Shown here piece after piece: positions 1 to 11,865 of a stretch of 64,000 nucleotides of DNA (positions within the stretch are counted from its first letter, which is position 1; the number at the start of each line of letters is the position of its first letter). The stretch spans positions 75,465,321-75,529,320 of the forward strand of contig CM064872.1 of assembly GCA_032719365.1 (NCBI GenBank), read 5' to 3'. Under the pieces are notes generated by a model. That model was not told the origin of the DNA. It saw only the letters and a list, made by a program, of their open reading frames with translations, and did no database searches. The DNA is from Prinsepia uniflora. Lineage: Eukaryota; Streptophyta; Magnoliopsida; Rosales; Rosaceae. A program made the translations under genes and the position numbers.

Positions 1-2192
1 AGCCCGAGGAAGACATGATCAAACTCATCCACCATGTAGTCAACTCCGGCGTCACCTTCCTCGACACCTCTGACATCTATGGTCCCCTCACCAACGAGAT
101 TCTTCTTGGCAAGGTCTAATCTTGCCTTTCCTTAGATAGATCCGCCAAGAAAAAATTACTGTATATGCAAGATATATAAGGGAAATGAATTACTTTCGTT
201 TTAGCCATTTTTTCATCTGTGAATTTTTTTTATAATCACTCTCTCTTTCATTTCTGTCAATATAGCATTCTGGGTTTTTGTTGGGTTGTTCAATTGAATG
301 AATTGATTTTAACTTAATTTAATTGGCCTGGGATCTGCATGTAATTTTTTGGGTCTTGTTTGGATTGTTGAACTGTGTGAATTGGATTGATTTCACTTTT
401 ACAATGCTTGTTGCTGTGTTTGACTTTCCAAACTAAGCACGAAGTATTGTCAGAGACAATAACATGTAGAATAGCTTCTTTTTTTCCCTTTTTTTTTTTC
501 TTTTTTTCTTTTGGTTCTTGAATTGAATGAATTATGATAGATGATGATGTCAATTGTGTTTTCTTGTATTGATGAAGAGCAGGCTCTGAAGGGAGCGCTG
601 CGAGAGAAAGTTGAATTGGCCACAAAATTTGGTATCAGCTTGGAAGGGAGCATGAAGGAGATTCGAGGTGACCCTGAGTATGTGAGAGCTGCTTGCGAGG
701 ATAGCTTGAAGCGCCTTGGTGTTGATTCTATTGATCTCTACTACCAGCATCGAATTGACACCCGTGTCCCCATTGAAGTCACGGTTGGTTTTTGTTCTCT
801 CTTGGGTTTTGATATACTTTCGAGTAAAATTGCAGAACAACTTAGTGGATAACTTCATATAACCATTAAGTAGTTTTGGTTCTTATTGAGAAAACAAGAA
901 ATGTATGTTTGTGAGAATGGCATAAACTACTGATATTGAGTATGCAATGCTTATCCTTCTTAATTTTTGGCGAGATTTAAGGCACCTTTTATCATTTTAA
1001 GAAGTGTCGTCGTTAATCAACTTAGTGTTGGCAACGGCTAGCATTTCTTATTTAGGCAATGCTTCCCATTTGATAAATTCTCACCTTTTATCATTTTAAG
1101 AAGGGTCGTCGTTAATCAACTTAGTGTTGGAAACGGTTAGCATTTCTTATTTAGGCAATGCTTCCCATTTGATAAATTCTCAATTTATTTTTTGGTGTTT
1201 TACAAGGTTGGAGAACTCAAGAAACTAGTTGAAGAGGGTAAGATAAAGTACATTGGCTTATCCGAGGCCTCAGCTTCGACGATAAGAAGAGCACACGCTG
1301 TTCATCCAATAACAGCTGTGCAGTTGGAGTGGTCATTGTGGTCCCGAGATGTGGAGGAAGATATAATCCCTACTTGCCGGTGAGGCTTAATGGAATTAAG
1401 TAATTTGTTCATAAAGCAGCCAGTAGTAAAATTAATCTCATTTTCCAATCTTCTCAGGGAACTTGGCATTGGTATTGTTGCATACAGTCCTCTAGGAAGA
1501 GGTTTCTTCTCAATTGGAACTAAGATCGTCGAAAATCTTGCCAATGATGATTTCCGAAAGGTTTGTAGTCTCGTGAATTAGATAAAAATTTTAGCACCAT
1601 CATCTTACTGTTGTGAATGTCCTTGATATGATCATGTCAGATAATTACAAACCCTTACAGGATCATATAGGCCTTGTCGAATTGTGGTTGTGAGGAACAT
1701 GTTGAGGATTCGATATTGTAGCATTACAAAGTTATATTAAGTTTGCTTATTAGGGCCATTGGTTTTGCACCATGTCATTTTCTTAGTCATTTTAATCTCG
1801 AGGCCTAAAGATTACATGATCTTCTGCAGTTTCTACCGAGGTTCCAAGCTGAGAACCTAGAGCAGAACAAAACAGTATTCGAGCGGGTTAGTGATCTTGC
1901 TGCAAAGAAGGGTTGCACCCCATCTCAGCTAGCACTGGCTTGGGTTCACCACCAAGGAAATGATGTGTGTCCTATACCCGGAACCACCAAGATCGAGAAT
2001 TTCAACCAAAACATTGGAGCTCTGTCTGTAAATCTGTCGCCAGAAGAAATGGCTGAGCTGGAATCTTTTGTTTCAGTGGAAGAAGTTAAAGGTAACCGGT
2101 ATATGAAGGACTTCAGTACCTGGGAGAACTCTGAAACCCCTCCATTGTCGTCATGGAACCAGTGTGGAGGTTCTGTAGCTGCTGAACTCTGA
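1..2192 (+). CDS. Aldo-keto reductase, copy 1 (5' end outside window)
   Basis: This is the downstream part of an NADPH-dependent aldo-keto reductase gene; its start codon lies before the window. I place the exons at 1-113, 583-783, 1207-1379, 1458-1560 and 1830-2192, with the TGA at 2190-2192. Exons 2-4 have the same lengths as in the paralogue at 4896-7528. The usual AKR catalytic residues are visible: Asp and Tyr in LDTSDIYG, Lys in ELATKFG and His in DLYYQHR. The C-terminal cofactor-loop motif IPGTTKIENFNQN is also present. The closest plant group is auxin-induced PCNT115/ATB2 and perakine reductase, which are cytosolic carbonyl reductases; the substrate cannot be read from sequence. The exon 1 donor (GTCTAA) is weak. 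The protein ends in a tail, GGSVAAEL, that copy 2 lacks. No stop or frameshift is seen in the visible exons. Confidence 0.9.
983..1180 (+). repeat. Two-copy 99-bp tandem duplication in an aldo-keto reductase intron
   Basis: The segment starting CACCTTTTATCATTTTAAG at 983 recurs at 1082 with only a few changes. Two adjacent copies of about 99 bp fill the end of intron 2 of the first aldo-keto reductase gene. The second copy stops about 25 bp before the exon 3 acceptor at 1205-1206. The paralogous intron in copy 2 does not show it, so the duplication probably postdates the gene duplication. Confidence 0.8.
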
Positions 2193-4162
2193 GTTTCCTT
2201 ACCATTCCCAGAATAACTAGTTTACATCAAGTGATATGTATTTGCTGACATTGAGATGTTGAACGCAAATTTCATGATGTAGTAACTTGTATCTTGTATG
2301 AGTATCCAAATCAGAGGATTCATCTGGGATAACTTGAAAGATGAAATGTGTAATAACTTGCCATGAAACCGAGATTGGGTTTTGTTTTCTAATTTTTTTC
2401 ATGTGGGTTGAAACTTGAAAGTTGAAACCAATAATGACGTATTACCAATTCTGATGGGATTGGGTTTGGTCATTCTCATCACTCTCCCAAGAAGTCAGAA
2501 GCGCTATGCGATCTGCCGCACCAATATAAACTCTCTTATCAATTAATTCGATTTGAACTGCATTGTCTCTACCAAAACCATCTGATCCAAAGCATGGTAA
2601 TGTTAGTTTTGAAAATTAATTTGATTTTGGGCTTTCAGTTGTATTTCAAGTTTACTAGTTTCAGTAGCTATATTGAGCTTGTTTTCTTGGTCCCCCTTGT
2701 GGGTGTAAGTAGATGGGAGGTGGAGACCGTGGAGGCGTGGAGTTGATCTCTATTGATACTACTCGTGAGTCCTATACGATTTGGAGGAACATTCAACGCT
2801 CTTACAGTATCTAGAGGTCGCTCCTCTTGGTGCGTCCAAATCACCGGCAAATGTTTGGGGTTAATTAAAATTCCTTGTTAGGTACTTGGTTTGGTGTGTT
2901 AGTTTGTCCTATTGGCTATTGGTTAGTGCTCTTCATGTAGAATTCTCCGTTTTCCATTGTCTTGTTATTTGACCTTTGTGGTGAAATTCAATGATAGTTA
3001 AGTAGAAAAAATAAAATGGAAAATGTCTCTTAGCAACTCAACTACTCAATATCAACTTACATACAAATATACCTTCTTTCGTTAAGTTTTGTAATAATTG
3101 TGCTATTAAATATCCTACTACACACAAATATGTGTTGCTGGAGACATATCACAATTGTTTTTTTCTTAAACAAGAACATCTTATGCCAAGTGGATCTAGC
3201 TTTGTTGGCAAGAACTTTGATTTTGTAGACCAGAATCTCTAGTTTGAACTCGATGACATCCTAGTATGGTAGGAATTCTTCTCTCCCCAGCACGTACTGT
3301 TTGAGGTCTCAAAAGAAAAAAGAAAAAGAAAAGGAAGACATCTCTCATTTTTGGTGGATTATAATGGATCATCTTCGATGAATCCCTGGATTTATATGTA
3401 TTATTGTCTAAATCCAAGCTACTTTACTTGAAAACCTTATAAAACATTTTTCTTAAGAGTGACCCCTTCTTCCAATAACATTTTCTCCAAATAGACTCGT
3501 AATCTTTATACGAATAATTCATCCCATAGTAAAAATTAATTCGAAGAAACATGCATCAAAAAGTCTTTATTTTAGTGTAGATTGTTTTGCATAATTATGC
3601 ACAATTTTTATAGAAATTGTCACTTTTACTCATTTTTGCAACGGTGTTCTTTAGGTTTTCCGTCACCAAACCTTTATAATAATCTCATATTTTTTTAGAA
3701 AATCAAGAAAAATTCAAAAAATCCCAAAAAATTCCAAAGCCAACTTGGAACAATTCAAAAGCCTCCCACATATTCGAAAGTATCAAATAGATCAATTTTA
3801 AGGTGTGATCAATTTCAATAAAAAAAATTAATAAGTGTGGGTATGTGATACGAGTTTCTATTGAATATATGACTCAAAATGATGATGATGATGGAATGAT
3901 AGATTCAGCTACTATGTTCAAATAAAAGAAACTATTTCAAAAATTGAAAATAAAATTGAGAAATCACGACCTACACCAAAATTTATTTATATATGTCCAC
4001 CGAAAATTGTCCAAATAAGAGAGGATCCAGAATTGTATTTATAAAAAGTATTTGGATAATACCTAAATGTTCATACTTATTTATAATATTTTTTAAATGT
4101 CTTTAAAATTTGTTATCTAAAAAAAAATTAAATGTCCTAATTAATATCAGTTTAGACTTAGA
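2193..4162. other. Intergenic spacer between the two aldo-keto reductase genes
   Basis: This AT-rich spacer has no coding frame I trust. The only structured item I see is a SINE-like segment near 3190-3335, listed separately. The proximal part holds the 3' UTR of copy 1, but no clear polyadenylation signal could be assigned. Confidence 0.6.
3190..3335 (+). repeat. SINE-like segment (candidate)
   Basis: A tRNA-like promoter pair is visible. The A-box-like TAGCTTTGTTGG is at 3197-3208 and the B-box-like GTTTGAACTC is at about 3242-3251. An A-rich tail (AAAAGAAAAAAGAAAAAG) starts near 3310. This order and spacing fit a degenerate tRNA-derived SINE. Target duplications were not found, so the assignment is tentative. 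Confidence 0.4.
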
Positions 4163-4620
4163 GTGTGTTTGGAGGAAAGATTTCTAGTTTAATGAGAATT
4201 TACAAAATTTCATAATTTATAATTCTATATTTACAATTTCCTAATTTGTAAATTCTAATGTTTGGATATCAATGTTAAAATCATGAAAATTATAATATCA
4301 CTTGTTTCAACTCATCATTTGAAAAATTGTGCCTCTTGAACATAATTTCAACTCATTATTTGAGACATCCAAATTCCTTGTTTCTATTTTTTTGGAGTTT
4401 GTAAATTTTAACGTTTGCATATCAATATTAAAAATCATGGAAATTATAATATCATTTGTTTTAACTCATCATTTGAGACATCCAAATTTCTTGTTTCTAT
4501 TTTTTTGGAATTTTTCAATTCCAATTTTTAGTATCCAACCAAAAAAATTGATTGCATAAAAATTATAAAATTATAAATTTTTATCAAATTTCTTGTTTTT
4601 TTTATTTTATTCAAACACAC
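4163..4620. mobile_element. MITE-like element, hAT-type ends (copy A)
   Basis: This is an AT-rich, non-coding segment of about 460 bp. It starts GTGTGTTTGGA and ends with the inverted sequence TCAAACACAC. The flanks are similar but not identical (ACTTAGA left, ATTAAGA right), which suggests an 8-bp duplication that has decayed. A second segment with near-identical termini lies at 58081-58449. Internally it has repeated blocks with CATTTGAGACATCCAAATT. The family is inferred from the termini only. Confidence 0.5.
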
Positions 4621-4895
4621 TATTAAGACAGAGTGATACAGACGAATTCCCATTCAAAATTTGGTCAACTGATCAATCAATATCAGTTTAGACGTAGGCC
4701 CTTACGCCACCAACTTTGGATTTTAGATTGTAGTCTTTGTTGACACGATGACCCGATGACCCGATGACTTATGTTTACCTCCACCTTCACCTTCGCCTAC
4801 CAATCCACTCCAACCTCATTGAACAAATTAATTAAGAGGCCTAATTCATCAGTCCCTCGCTCTAGTTCATACCACAGAACCACAATTGCGAGGAA
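4621..4895 (+). promoter_or_regulatory. Upstream and 5' UTR region of aldo-keto reductase copy 2
   Basis: This is the 275 bp between the MITE-like element and the start codon at 4896. The context AGGAAATGGC around the ATG is acceptable for a plant start. I see no convincing TATA box. Any promoter element here is inferred from position alone. Confidence 0.35.
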
Positions 4896-7528
4896 ATGGC
4901 AGGAGGCCTGAGGAGGATCAAGTTGGGTTCACAAGGCCTTGAGGTCTCGGCTCAAGGCTTGGGCTGTATGGGCATGTCCGCCTTCTATGGACCTCCAAAG
5001 CCCGACGAAGACATGCTTGCTCTCATCCACCATGCCATCAATTCCGGCGTTACCTTCCTCGACACCTCTGACATCTACGGTCCCTTCACCAACGAAATTC
5101 TTCTTAGCAAGGTTGGTAGGTCGTTGATTTGGCTTCTGAACACTCTTGATTTGTAATGACTTAGTTGCTTCTGCGTTTCTTGGGATTGTTGAGATGAATG
5201 AATTGATGAAGAAGTGAATTGGGCTGATGGGTTCACTCTTGTTTATCCATTTAAGTTATACTAAGCACAAGATTGAGAATGAGAACAATATAAAATGGAT
5301 TTGTGGGTTTTGTTTGGAATATTGAAGGAACGAACTGATGATGAAGTAACTGAATTAAATAGCTTTTTTGAGTTCTCTGGAATGTCAATATCGAATGAAT
5401 TGACGATGATGAAGTGAATTGATTTTTGATATTAAATGTATTGATGATGATGAAGTTAATTAGAGTTTGTTGGATCAGGCTCTGAAAGGAGGGGTACGAG
5501 AGAAGGTTGAATTGGCCACAAAATTTGGTATCAGCTTCGCAGACAACAAGAGGGAGATTCGAGGTGACCCTGCATATGTGAGAGCTTCTCTTGAGGGTAG
5601 CTTGAAGCGCCTTGGTGTTGATTATGTTGATCTCTATTATCAGCATCGGGTTGACACCCGTGTTCCCATTGAAGTCACGGTTTGTTTTGTTCACTCTTGA
5701 GATTCAATCTCCTTATAATTGCAATTACAGGCGTTGATTCTTTACGTCATTGAATAATTATTTATTTTCCATTCGGTTGAGAAAATAAACGTGTATTTTT
5801 TGGTAAGAATGGTATTAAAGTCTAGAGCAGGACCAATATATATGAATGACTATGCATCTGCACTTTCTATTGATGTCATGGTTATTTGAAGATTTAGATA
5901 AAATAAGTAATCATTTTAATGAGTCCCATATTTTATCAGCCCTCAAATTTCTATGGAGTAGAAGTCATGGTTTGGCCACAAATCATGCTTTGACTAGAAC
6001 GTATTTTGGCTCCATTCCTTAGAATGGTTTTTGTTAAATTGTTCGACTGTGAAATATTTTCATTGATGAGTGTAATTTGGTTTGTTTACATTGCTTCTTA
6101 GACTTTCCAAGTGCTGAGGAAGTAGTTATACAAGTTTTAACTTATTATTGATTGTAATTAAAAGGTTCCATCCCACTTTTCTTTTATCTCTTACTCTAAG
6201 TGACAATTTTTTGCTCGTCCTGGTGTAAAAGGTCTTAATTACATTTAGGATGCAACCTAGTGTACCAGGGTTAACTTTGTATTTATGATGGGATATGTTG
6301 GCTATCGATAGGAGTATGGTGGTTTAATGTCACTTTTCTCACTAGACCGTTTATGTTGTCTATTTTTTTTTTGTAACAGCATGCATCAGGGTTAACTTAT
6401 TTTGAGCAATGTGTGTGATTCCTAACTTACTTGATCATGTATCTTACTAGGTTGGGGAACTCAAGAAACTAGTTGAAGAGAGTAAGATCAAGTACATTGG
6501 TCTATCCGAGGCCTCAGCTTCCACAATAAGAAGAGCACATGCTGTTCATCCGATAACAGCTGTGCAGTTGGAGTGGTCATTGTGGTCAAGAGATGTGGAA
6601 GAAGATATTATTCCTACTTGCCGGTGAAGCTTAATGGAAGACACTCATTTGTATATTAAATTAATAAGTAGGTAGCAATTCATGCTAATCTCACTTTTCC
6701 ATCTTCTCAGGGAACTTGGCATTGGTATCGTTGCATACAGTCCTTTAGGAAGAGGATTTTTTTCCTCAGGCGCTAAGTTCATTGATACTCTAGCCAATGA
6801 TGATTTCCGAAAGGTTTGTTGATATGTCAGATAATTGTAGCATCATCGTACTTTGATTGTGAATATCCTTATATCTTTATCTTGCAAGTCCTACAATTAG
6901 TAGCTGGTCTTGAAAATTATAGCATCATCAGTCTAGCACCCTCTTTCTGGGTTCTTGCGGTCAAAATTTATTTTTGTAATTGCTGTATCCAAGTAGCCCT
7001 GATTTATTCCGGCATATGCGTTCGTTTTGTGATCATTATTGAAGGTTAAAATTCAGTAGCATATAAGGCCAAATCAGAGTTTTAGTTAGTAGTTGACCAC
7101 TAAGTTACGTTATCAGGCCTCTTTATCATGTTGATTTGATAAAGTCGTTCGTTTTAGTATTGATGCTGAAATGTGTGGTATATTTGTTGTAGTATCTACC
7201 CAGGTTCCAAGGTGAAAACCTAGAGCATAATGAAAGAATATTTGAGCGGGTTAGTGATCTTGCCGCAAAGAAGGGGTGCACCCCATCTCAGCTAGCACTG
7301 GCTTGGGTTCATCACCAAGGAAACGATGTGTGTCCCATCCCGGGAACCACCAAGATTGAAAATTTTAACCAGAATATCGGAGCTCTGTCTGTGAAACTGA
7401 CACCTGAAGAAATGGCTGAGCTTGAATCTTTTGCTTCAGTGGACGCTGTTAAAGGTGACAGATATATGGATGACTTTAGTACCTGGAAGAACTCTGAAAC
7501 TCCGCCACTGTCTTCATGGAAAGCATAA
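4896..7528 (+). CDS. Aldo-keto reductase, copy 2 (complete)
   Basis: This is a complete five-exon gene: 4896-5111, 5479-5679, 6451-6623, 6711-6813 and 7193-7528. Together they give 1029 nt, or 342 amino acids plus TAA, the usual size for the plant PCNT115/ATB2 and perakine-reductase group. The N-terminus (MAGGLRRIKLGSQGLEVSAQ) carries the first beta strand of the AKR barrel and the GLGCMGMS motif. The catalytic residues are in LDTSDIYG (Asp, Tyr), ELATKFG (Lys) and DLYYQHR (His). IPGTTKIENFNQN marks the NADP-binding end. The product probably reduces aldehydes or ketones in the cytosol; the physiological substrate is unknown. Exons 2-4 match copy 1 in length and nearly in sequence, so the pair arose by tandem duplication. 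All introns begin GT and end AG, and no disabling change is seen. Confidence 0.95.
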
Positions 7529-8129
7529 GTATGTGCGTTTTTTGGCATGTCATAGTAATGCCCTCTTTGTACCTTCTGAACTTTGTGAGTTTCCTTACCA
7601 TTCCGAGAATAAGTGGTTTATGGCTGGCTTTTAGACATAAAACTTTGATCGTGTATGTTGAATGAGTATCCAAAGTATGGAATTATCTGAGTTTCAATGG
7701 CTGGCATCACCTTCAAATGTTATGACTTGATCCAAATGTTCAAGAGACACAACAATGTATAGGTTGTTTTCCCCAGATCTCCACCGACTCTGAGTGGTGA
7801 TAGATATGAGATTAACCCCTGCCTGAGCCTTCCCCCATTGCAAGCTCTCCTTTCCATGTGCCCCTTCTCTCCCTATGCTTTTTTCAGCGGTCTTCCTTTT
7901 ACAACTTTACAACTTTACAGAATTAGAATCTAGGTTGCCTTCGAATTTAAATTGTAAATGAAGAGGCCAGCAACTGAGCCCAAAGCCATATTTAATTAAT
8001 GTTTTGGTTCTTGATCCGATATTGATCATTTAGAGTATGAAAGAACTTCAGCGAAACAAGTATTAGCAATAGGAAGAAAAAACAAGGACTCCCTTGTTCT
8101 CCTAGCTAGTTTCTAATTTTGGCTTGCTG

Positions 8130-8311
8130 GAGTGGACATTACGGACATTACGGTTTGTCATACACCTTTACTTCACTAGGCTGGTTTGTCATACGTCTTT
8201 ACTTCACTAGGCTTATTTCTGTGAAGTCGGTTGGCTACTGCCCTTTGTTGTATCTGTTTGGGTTTTCTCCCACTCTTAACGAATAGAATTTCAAAAAAAA
8301 AAAAAAAAAAA
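8130..8311 (+). repeat. Possible LINE or retroposed 3' tail with poly(A)
   Basis: A gene-tail-like segment (GTTTGGGTTTTCTCCCACTC, then AATAGAATTTC) runs straight into a run of about 18 A at 8294-8311. A genomic poly(A) directly after such a tail is typical of 5'-truncated LINE copies. No coding remnant or target duplication was confirmed. Confidence 0.35.
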
Positions 8312-8370
8312 CTGTTGGCAACAATCGGTAAATAGGAAGAAAATTCTAGAAAAAATGTAAGGGAAAATCT

Positions 8371-8393
8371 AGAGAGAGAGAGAGAGAGAGAGA
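8371..8393. repeat. (AG)n microsatellite
   Basis: About eleven AG dinucleotides occur in a row. Confidence 0.9.
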
Positions 8394-9570
8394 ATTACCA
8401 GATCGACTCTTGTTCTTTCCATAATCAAACTTATTAAAATTTCAAAAATATGAATTTACTTTTTCTGATAACAAATCTGGAGAAAGAATATGGAAAAAGA
8501 AAGAAGAAATGGGGAGCGATGAATAAGAAAGAGAAAGGGATGAAAGAAATAAATAAAAAAACAAGAGAGGGAGATGCAAGGTAATTAAACGCGGAAGTTA
8601 CAAGAAAGGGAGAAAAGTAGAGTGTTTTATGACTTTTGCTGCGAAAGTAGACCATAACTACTCGACTGATTCATGCCGAATTGATTTCTGACTGATTTCT
8701 AACTGGCAAAGTGCTCGTACGTGGAGGTTTTATAAATGGAGGGTTTACTACGTTAAAATCTATGTGTGTTTTTGTTTGTGTTCTTATACGTTGCTTGTTT
8801 CCTGGTTTAATTTACTCATGTGATTGTATATTGAAGTGTTAATTTGGTCTTAGAATGATAAACTTGGTCATCAATTCTCGGTTTTTGAATTGTTTCGTGG
8901 CTGTGGTTTTAAAACTGTGAATTACTTGGTCTGACTAGTCACAAGGAAATTGAGAACAACCAGTTCACTTCCTGATAGAATTGGTTTAGGTTATCCATTA
9001 GGCAGTTTCAGACAGCAGAAAATGAGATTACCAAGTCATTTTCCTATGTTGTTTCATTGTTGAAATTAAATGAAGTGCATATGGAGCAAAAATGTTTTAT
9101 TATCTCTTTGTTATATTTCCTTTCTAGCTTGTTAATAACCTTCTCTAATGCACTTAAAGATTAATCAGGGTCGTTTTCTATATATAGGGTATTGATCTCG
9201 CGCTCTACTAGATTCGAATTTGAAATTGTCGTTTCTAGGGTCGTTTTCATTATCCCTTTGTTATATATTTTTTCTAGCTTGTTAATATATATGATGCTAT
9301 TAATGCACTTAATATTGTTATTAAAATAGAGTATTGATCTCGATCTTTATTAGATTTGAATTTGAAACTATATGTCTATCACATAATGCAAATAAATATA
9401 ATTGTAATGCAACACGAGTTGACACTTAAATAGCTAAAATGTGCTCTTGTGCATCGAAGTTGAAGTACCCAATTTGGTGCAATAAGAAGATGTTCAATGC
9501 ACGGTTTTATGGGCAGGCGCAAATTCGTGAATTAAAAATGTGGTGGGCTAAATTTAAATGTGACTTTAAA

Positions 9571-10176
9571 TGTGGTGGGCACGAATCCATTAAAACCGCT
9601 AACCGATCCGTTTCAAACCGTTATTTATCCAACGGTTTAGGTTTGACCAGATAAAAGTCAAACGGTTTGAGAATCCAAACCGTTCCGTTAGTAACGGTTT
9701 GGATTTGAATTTTCATTTTGGAAATCCGTTAAATCCAAACTGAACCGTTAATGAATATATTAATTTTTATTAACGTTTAAATCTATTATTAATACAAAGT
9801 AAAAAAAAATAAATAAAAGGATACCTAGATATACCCATATAAGTATATGTATACTCATATGAGAGTATAATAACAAATTATTAAATAGTTTTTGTGTTTG
9901 ATAAATCTTAGTGTAGTGATAATGTTTGTAATTCAATACTTAACAAGCTTAATATATAAAATTTTGAATATTGAGTATTGATTTTTTTTTTGGTATCCTT
10001 GTATTTTCTATATCCTTATTTTTTATTATTTCTTTACGGTTTTAAATCGTTTCGATTCAAACCGTTATTATTTCTAATTTTATAAAATCCAAACCGTATC
10101 GAACCGTTAAAATTTTAACGGTTTGGATTTGGATATTGTCAATATCCGTATCGAACCGAACCGTGTCCACCCCTAC
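9571..10176. mobile_element. MITE-like element rich in AACCGTT/AACGGTT inverted repeats
   Basis: This non-coding segment of about 600 bp is bounded by GGTGGGCACGAATCC on the left and the partly complementary CGTGTCCACCCC on the right. Both end regions contain many copies of AACCGTT and its reverse complement AACGGTT. The centre is AT-rich. This layout fits non-autonomous hAT-like elements of plants. The duplications at the borders are not clear, so the exact ends are approximate. Confidence 0.5.
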
Positions 10177-10770
10177 TTTATATAGGGAAACAACATATAA
10201 TTATGCAATATAATATAAAACAGGTTAAATTGCAACAAGTTTTACTTTTATAGGGACAATTAATCATATGATCTCAAAATAATTCATTATACCTCTTATT
10301 TAAGTGTAGAGAAAATTAATGAAATAGGCTTTGCATTAAAAAAATTGATTTTGGTTATTAATTTCGGATAGACTGGACCACACCTCATTCCTTGAGATGA
10401 CCCATGCTTCTTTATGGACGTTGTAATCTTTGATATTATGATATTAAAAGAGGGAATGTATATGTCGATTATTGATTTCGCTTTTTACGATTGTTGACTT
10501 TAAATATGGGACGTGCATTTAGTCACTGCATAATGAATATCAAATAGGATTTTGAGGCCTCAAATAGTCAGATACAGAACCTCTCCATTAAAACAACATT
10601 TAAATCAGCTGTAAATGACTTAATCATATTCAATTAGGAATTTTCATTATTTAATTGCTTAGGCGATTTTCATCGGCACTAAATACATGCTAATAATTTA
10701 TATCATCCAGCAAGAAATTGTCATCACATCACCTTTTCAGCTTGGTTCAAATAATTATAAAGTAAGATTT
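10177..10770. other. AT-rich spacer downstream of the ALD1-like gene
   Basis: This is non-coding and AT-rich. It lies between the MITE-like element and the stop codon of the minus-strand ALD1-like gene, so it includes that gene's 3' UTR. No other feature is seen. Confidence 0.6.
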
Positions 10771-11294
10771 TCAATTTAAAAAATCTTTTAGCCTTGTTGA
10801 AGCCTCCAATATAGTCTCTCTGCGGCCAAAAGCACAAACTCTCATATACTCTTCACCTCCAGGACCAAACCCTTTTCCCGGAATGGTCACAATGTGTGTC
10901 TTCTCGAGAATTCTATTGAACACATCCCATGAACTCGACCCCGGAAAATGCACCCAGATATAAGGTGCATTTTTGCCACCATACACTTTCAATCCCAGTG
11001 ATTTGAACGTGTCAACGATGATTTTTGCATTCTCTTTGTAGTAGTCAACCACTCTGGTTATGGCCTGAAAATGTAGAACACACAACTTACAAAACAGCTC
11101 AAATTTGAAGCCGGATTTTAGTTTGAATTCATTAGCTTTCGAAAATGAGCAATAGATTGGTTCTAACTTCTAACCTGGTAACCTTCTGTTGAAAGGCATG
11201 CAAGCCCTCCAGCCTGAGAAACATTTGAAGCACCATTGAAGCAGGTGCAAACTATGCGGTTATAATCCCTTATGACAGGAAATCCATTGGCATA
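10771..11294 (-). pseudogene. ALD1: ALD1-like gene, 3' fragment (last exons)
   Basis: This is the C-terminal part separated from the rest by the retrotransposon. It holds the second half of the split exon (11294-11175, starting at the Tyr codon whose first bases belong to the target duplication), an intron with donor at 11174-11173 and acceptor at 11066-11065, and the last exon 11064-10771. It encodes the small domain with NAPYIWVHFPG and FGPGGEEYMRV. It has no promoter or start of its own. Confidence 0.9.
11290..11294. repeat. Target site duplication GCATA (left)
   Basis: GCATA directly precedes the 5' LTR and is repeated at 21779-21783. It represents the TATGC of the ALD1-like coding strand. 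Confidence 0.95.
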
Positions 11295-11784
11295 TGTTCG
11301 TACCTAAACTGGTCGGCCTGGTCAAAATCCCGAACCAATCTGACCTGCTCCTGCTCCACCAGTCCCATGCAAGTCTCAGATTACGCTAACAAAGCCAAGA
11401 ACGACATAGGAAGACCAAATCCGGTCGGCAAGGCTTACTGACAAGTCATAAATGCTATCCGGGACCACCACAGGACACCTGTCAAACTCCTAGAGGCAGC
11501 AACATTTATCCCACATTGACAAACACCAACAAACACATTCAATGCTACTATAAATACAAGGGCATCCCCCTCCAAAAGGTAATGACAATCTTGCCCTCAT
11601 GCTGTCTAAATTACAACAGTACCCTTCTACCTAACTGACTTAGGCATCAGAGACTGTTCGGCTGGCATCACACCGGTGTCCCTTTGCATTTACCCTCTTC
11701 CTGTGCAGGCTACAACGCTCCGAGGGGAATCTCGAGGGAAGCTCAGCGAGGCAAGACTAGGTTGATCCATTTCCTGCATCAACA
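11295..11784 (+). repeat. 5' LTR of the Tat element
   Basis: This is a 490-bp direct repeat of 21289-21778. It begins TGTTCGTACCTAAACTGG and ends TTTCCTGCATCAACA. About five substitutions separate it from the 3' LTR. Near its middle CTATAAATA (about 11549-11557) is a probable TATA box for the element's transcript. Confidence 0.95.
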
Positions 11785-11786
11785 GA

Positions 11787-11804
11787 TTGGCGCCGTATGT
11801 GGGA
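11787..11804 (+). other. Primer binding site of the Tat element
   Basis: TTGGCGCCGTATGTGGGAA follows the 5' LTR after a few bases. TGGCGCCG matches the complement of a plant tRNA 3' end, possibly tRNA-Asp. An ATG lies inside this site (11797), so it is unlikely to be the gag start. Confidence 0.7.
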
Positions 11805-11865
11805 ATCTGAAACAACAGCCCACGCTCTCTCACCAGATCAGCCGTCCCGAATCTTGCCCAAGGCC

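Larger units (their letters stand above)
7529..9570. other. Intergenic region with short repeats
   Basis: No gene is recognised here. Visible items are a two-copy 31-bp direct repeat near 8152-8213 (TTTGTCATACACCTTTACTT and its near copy), a probable retroposed 3' tail ending in poly(A) at about 8292-8311, and a GA microsatellite at 8371-8393. The remainder is AT-rich sequence. Confidence 0.6.
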
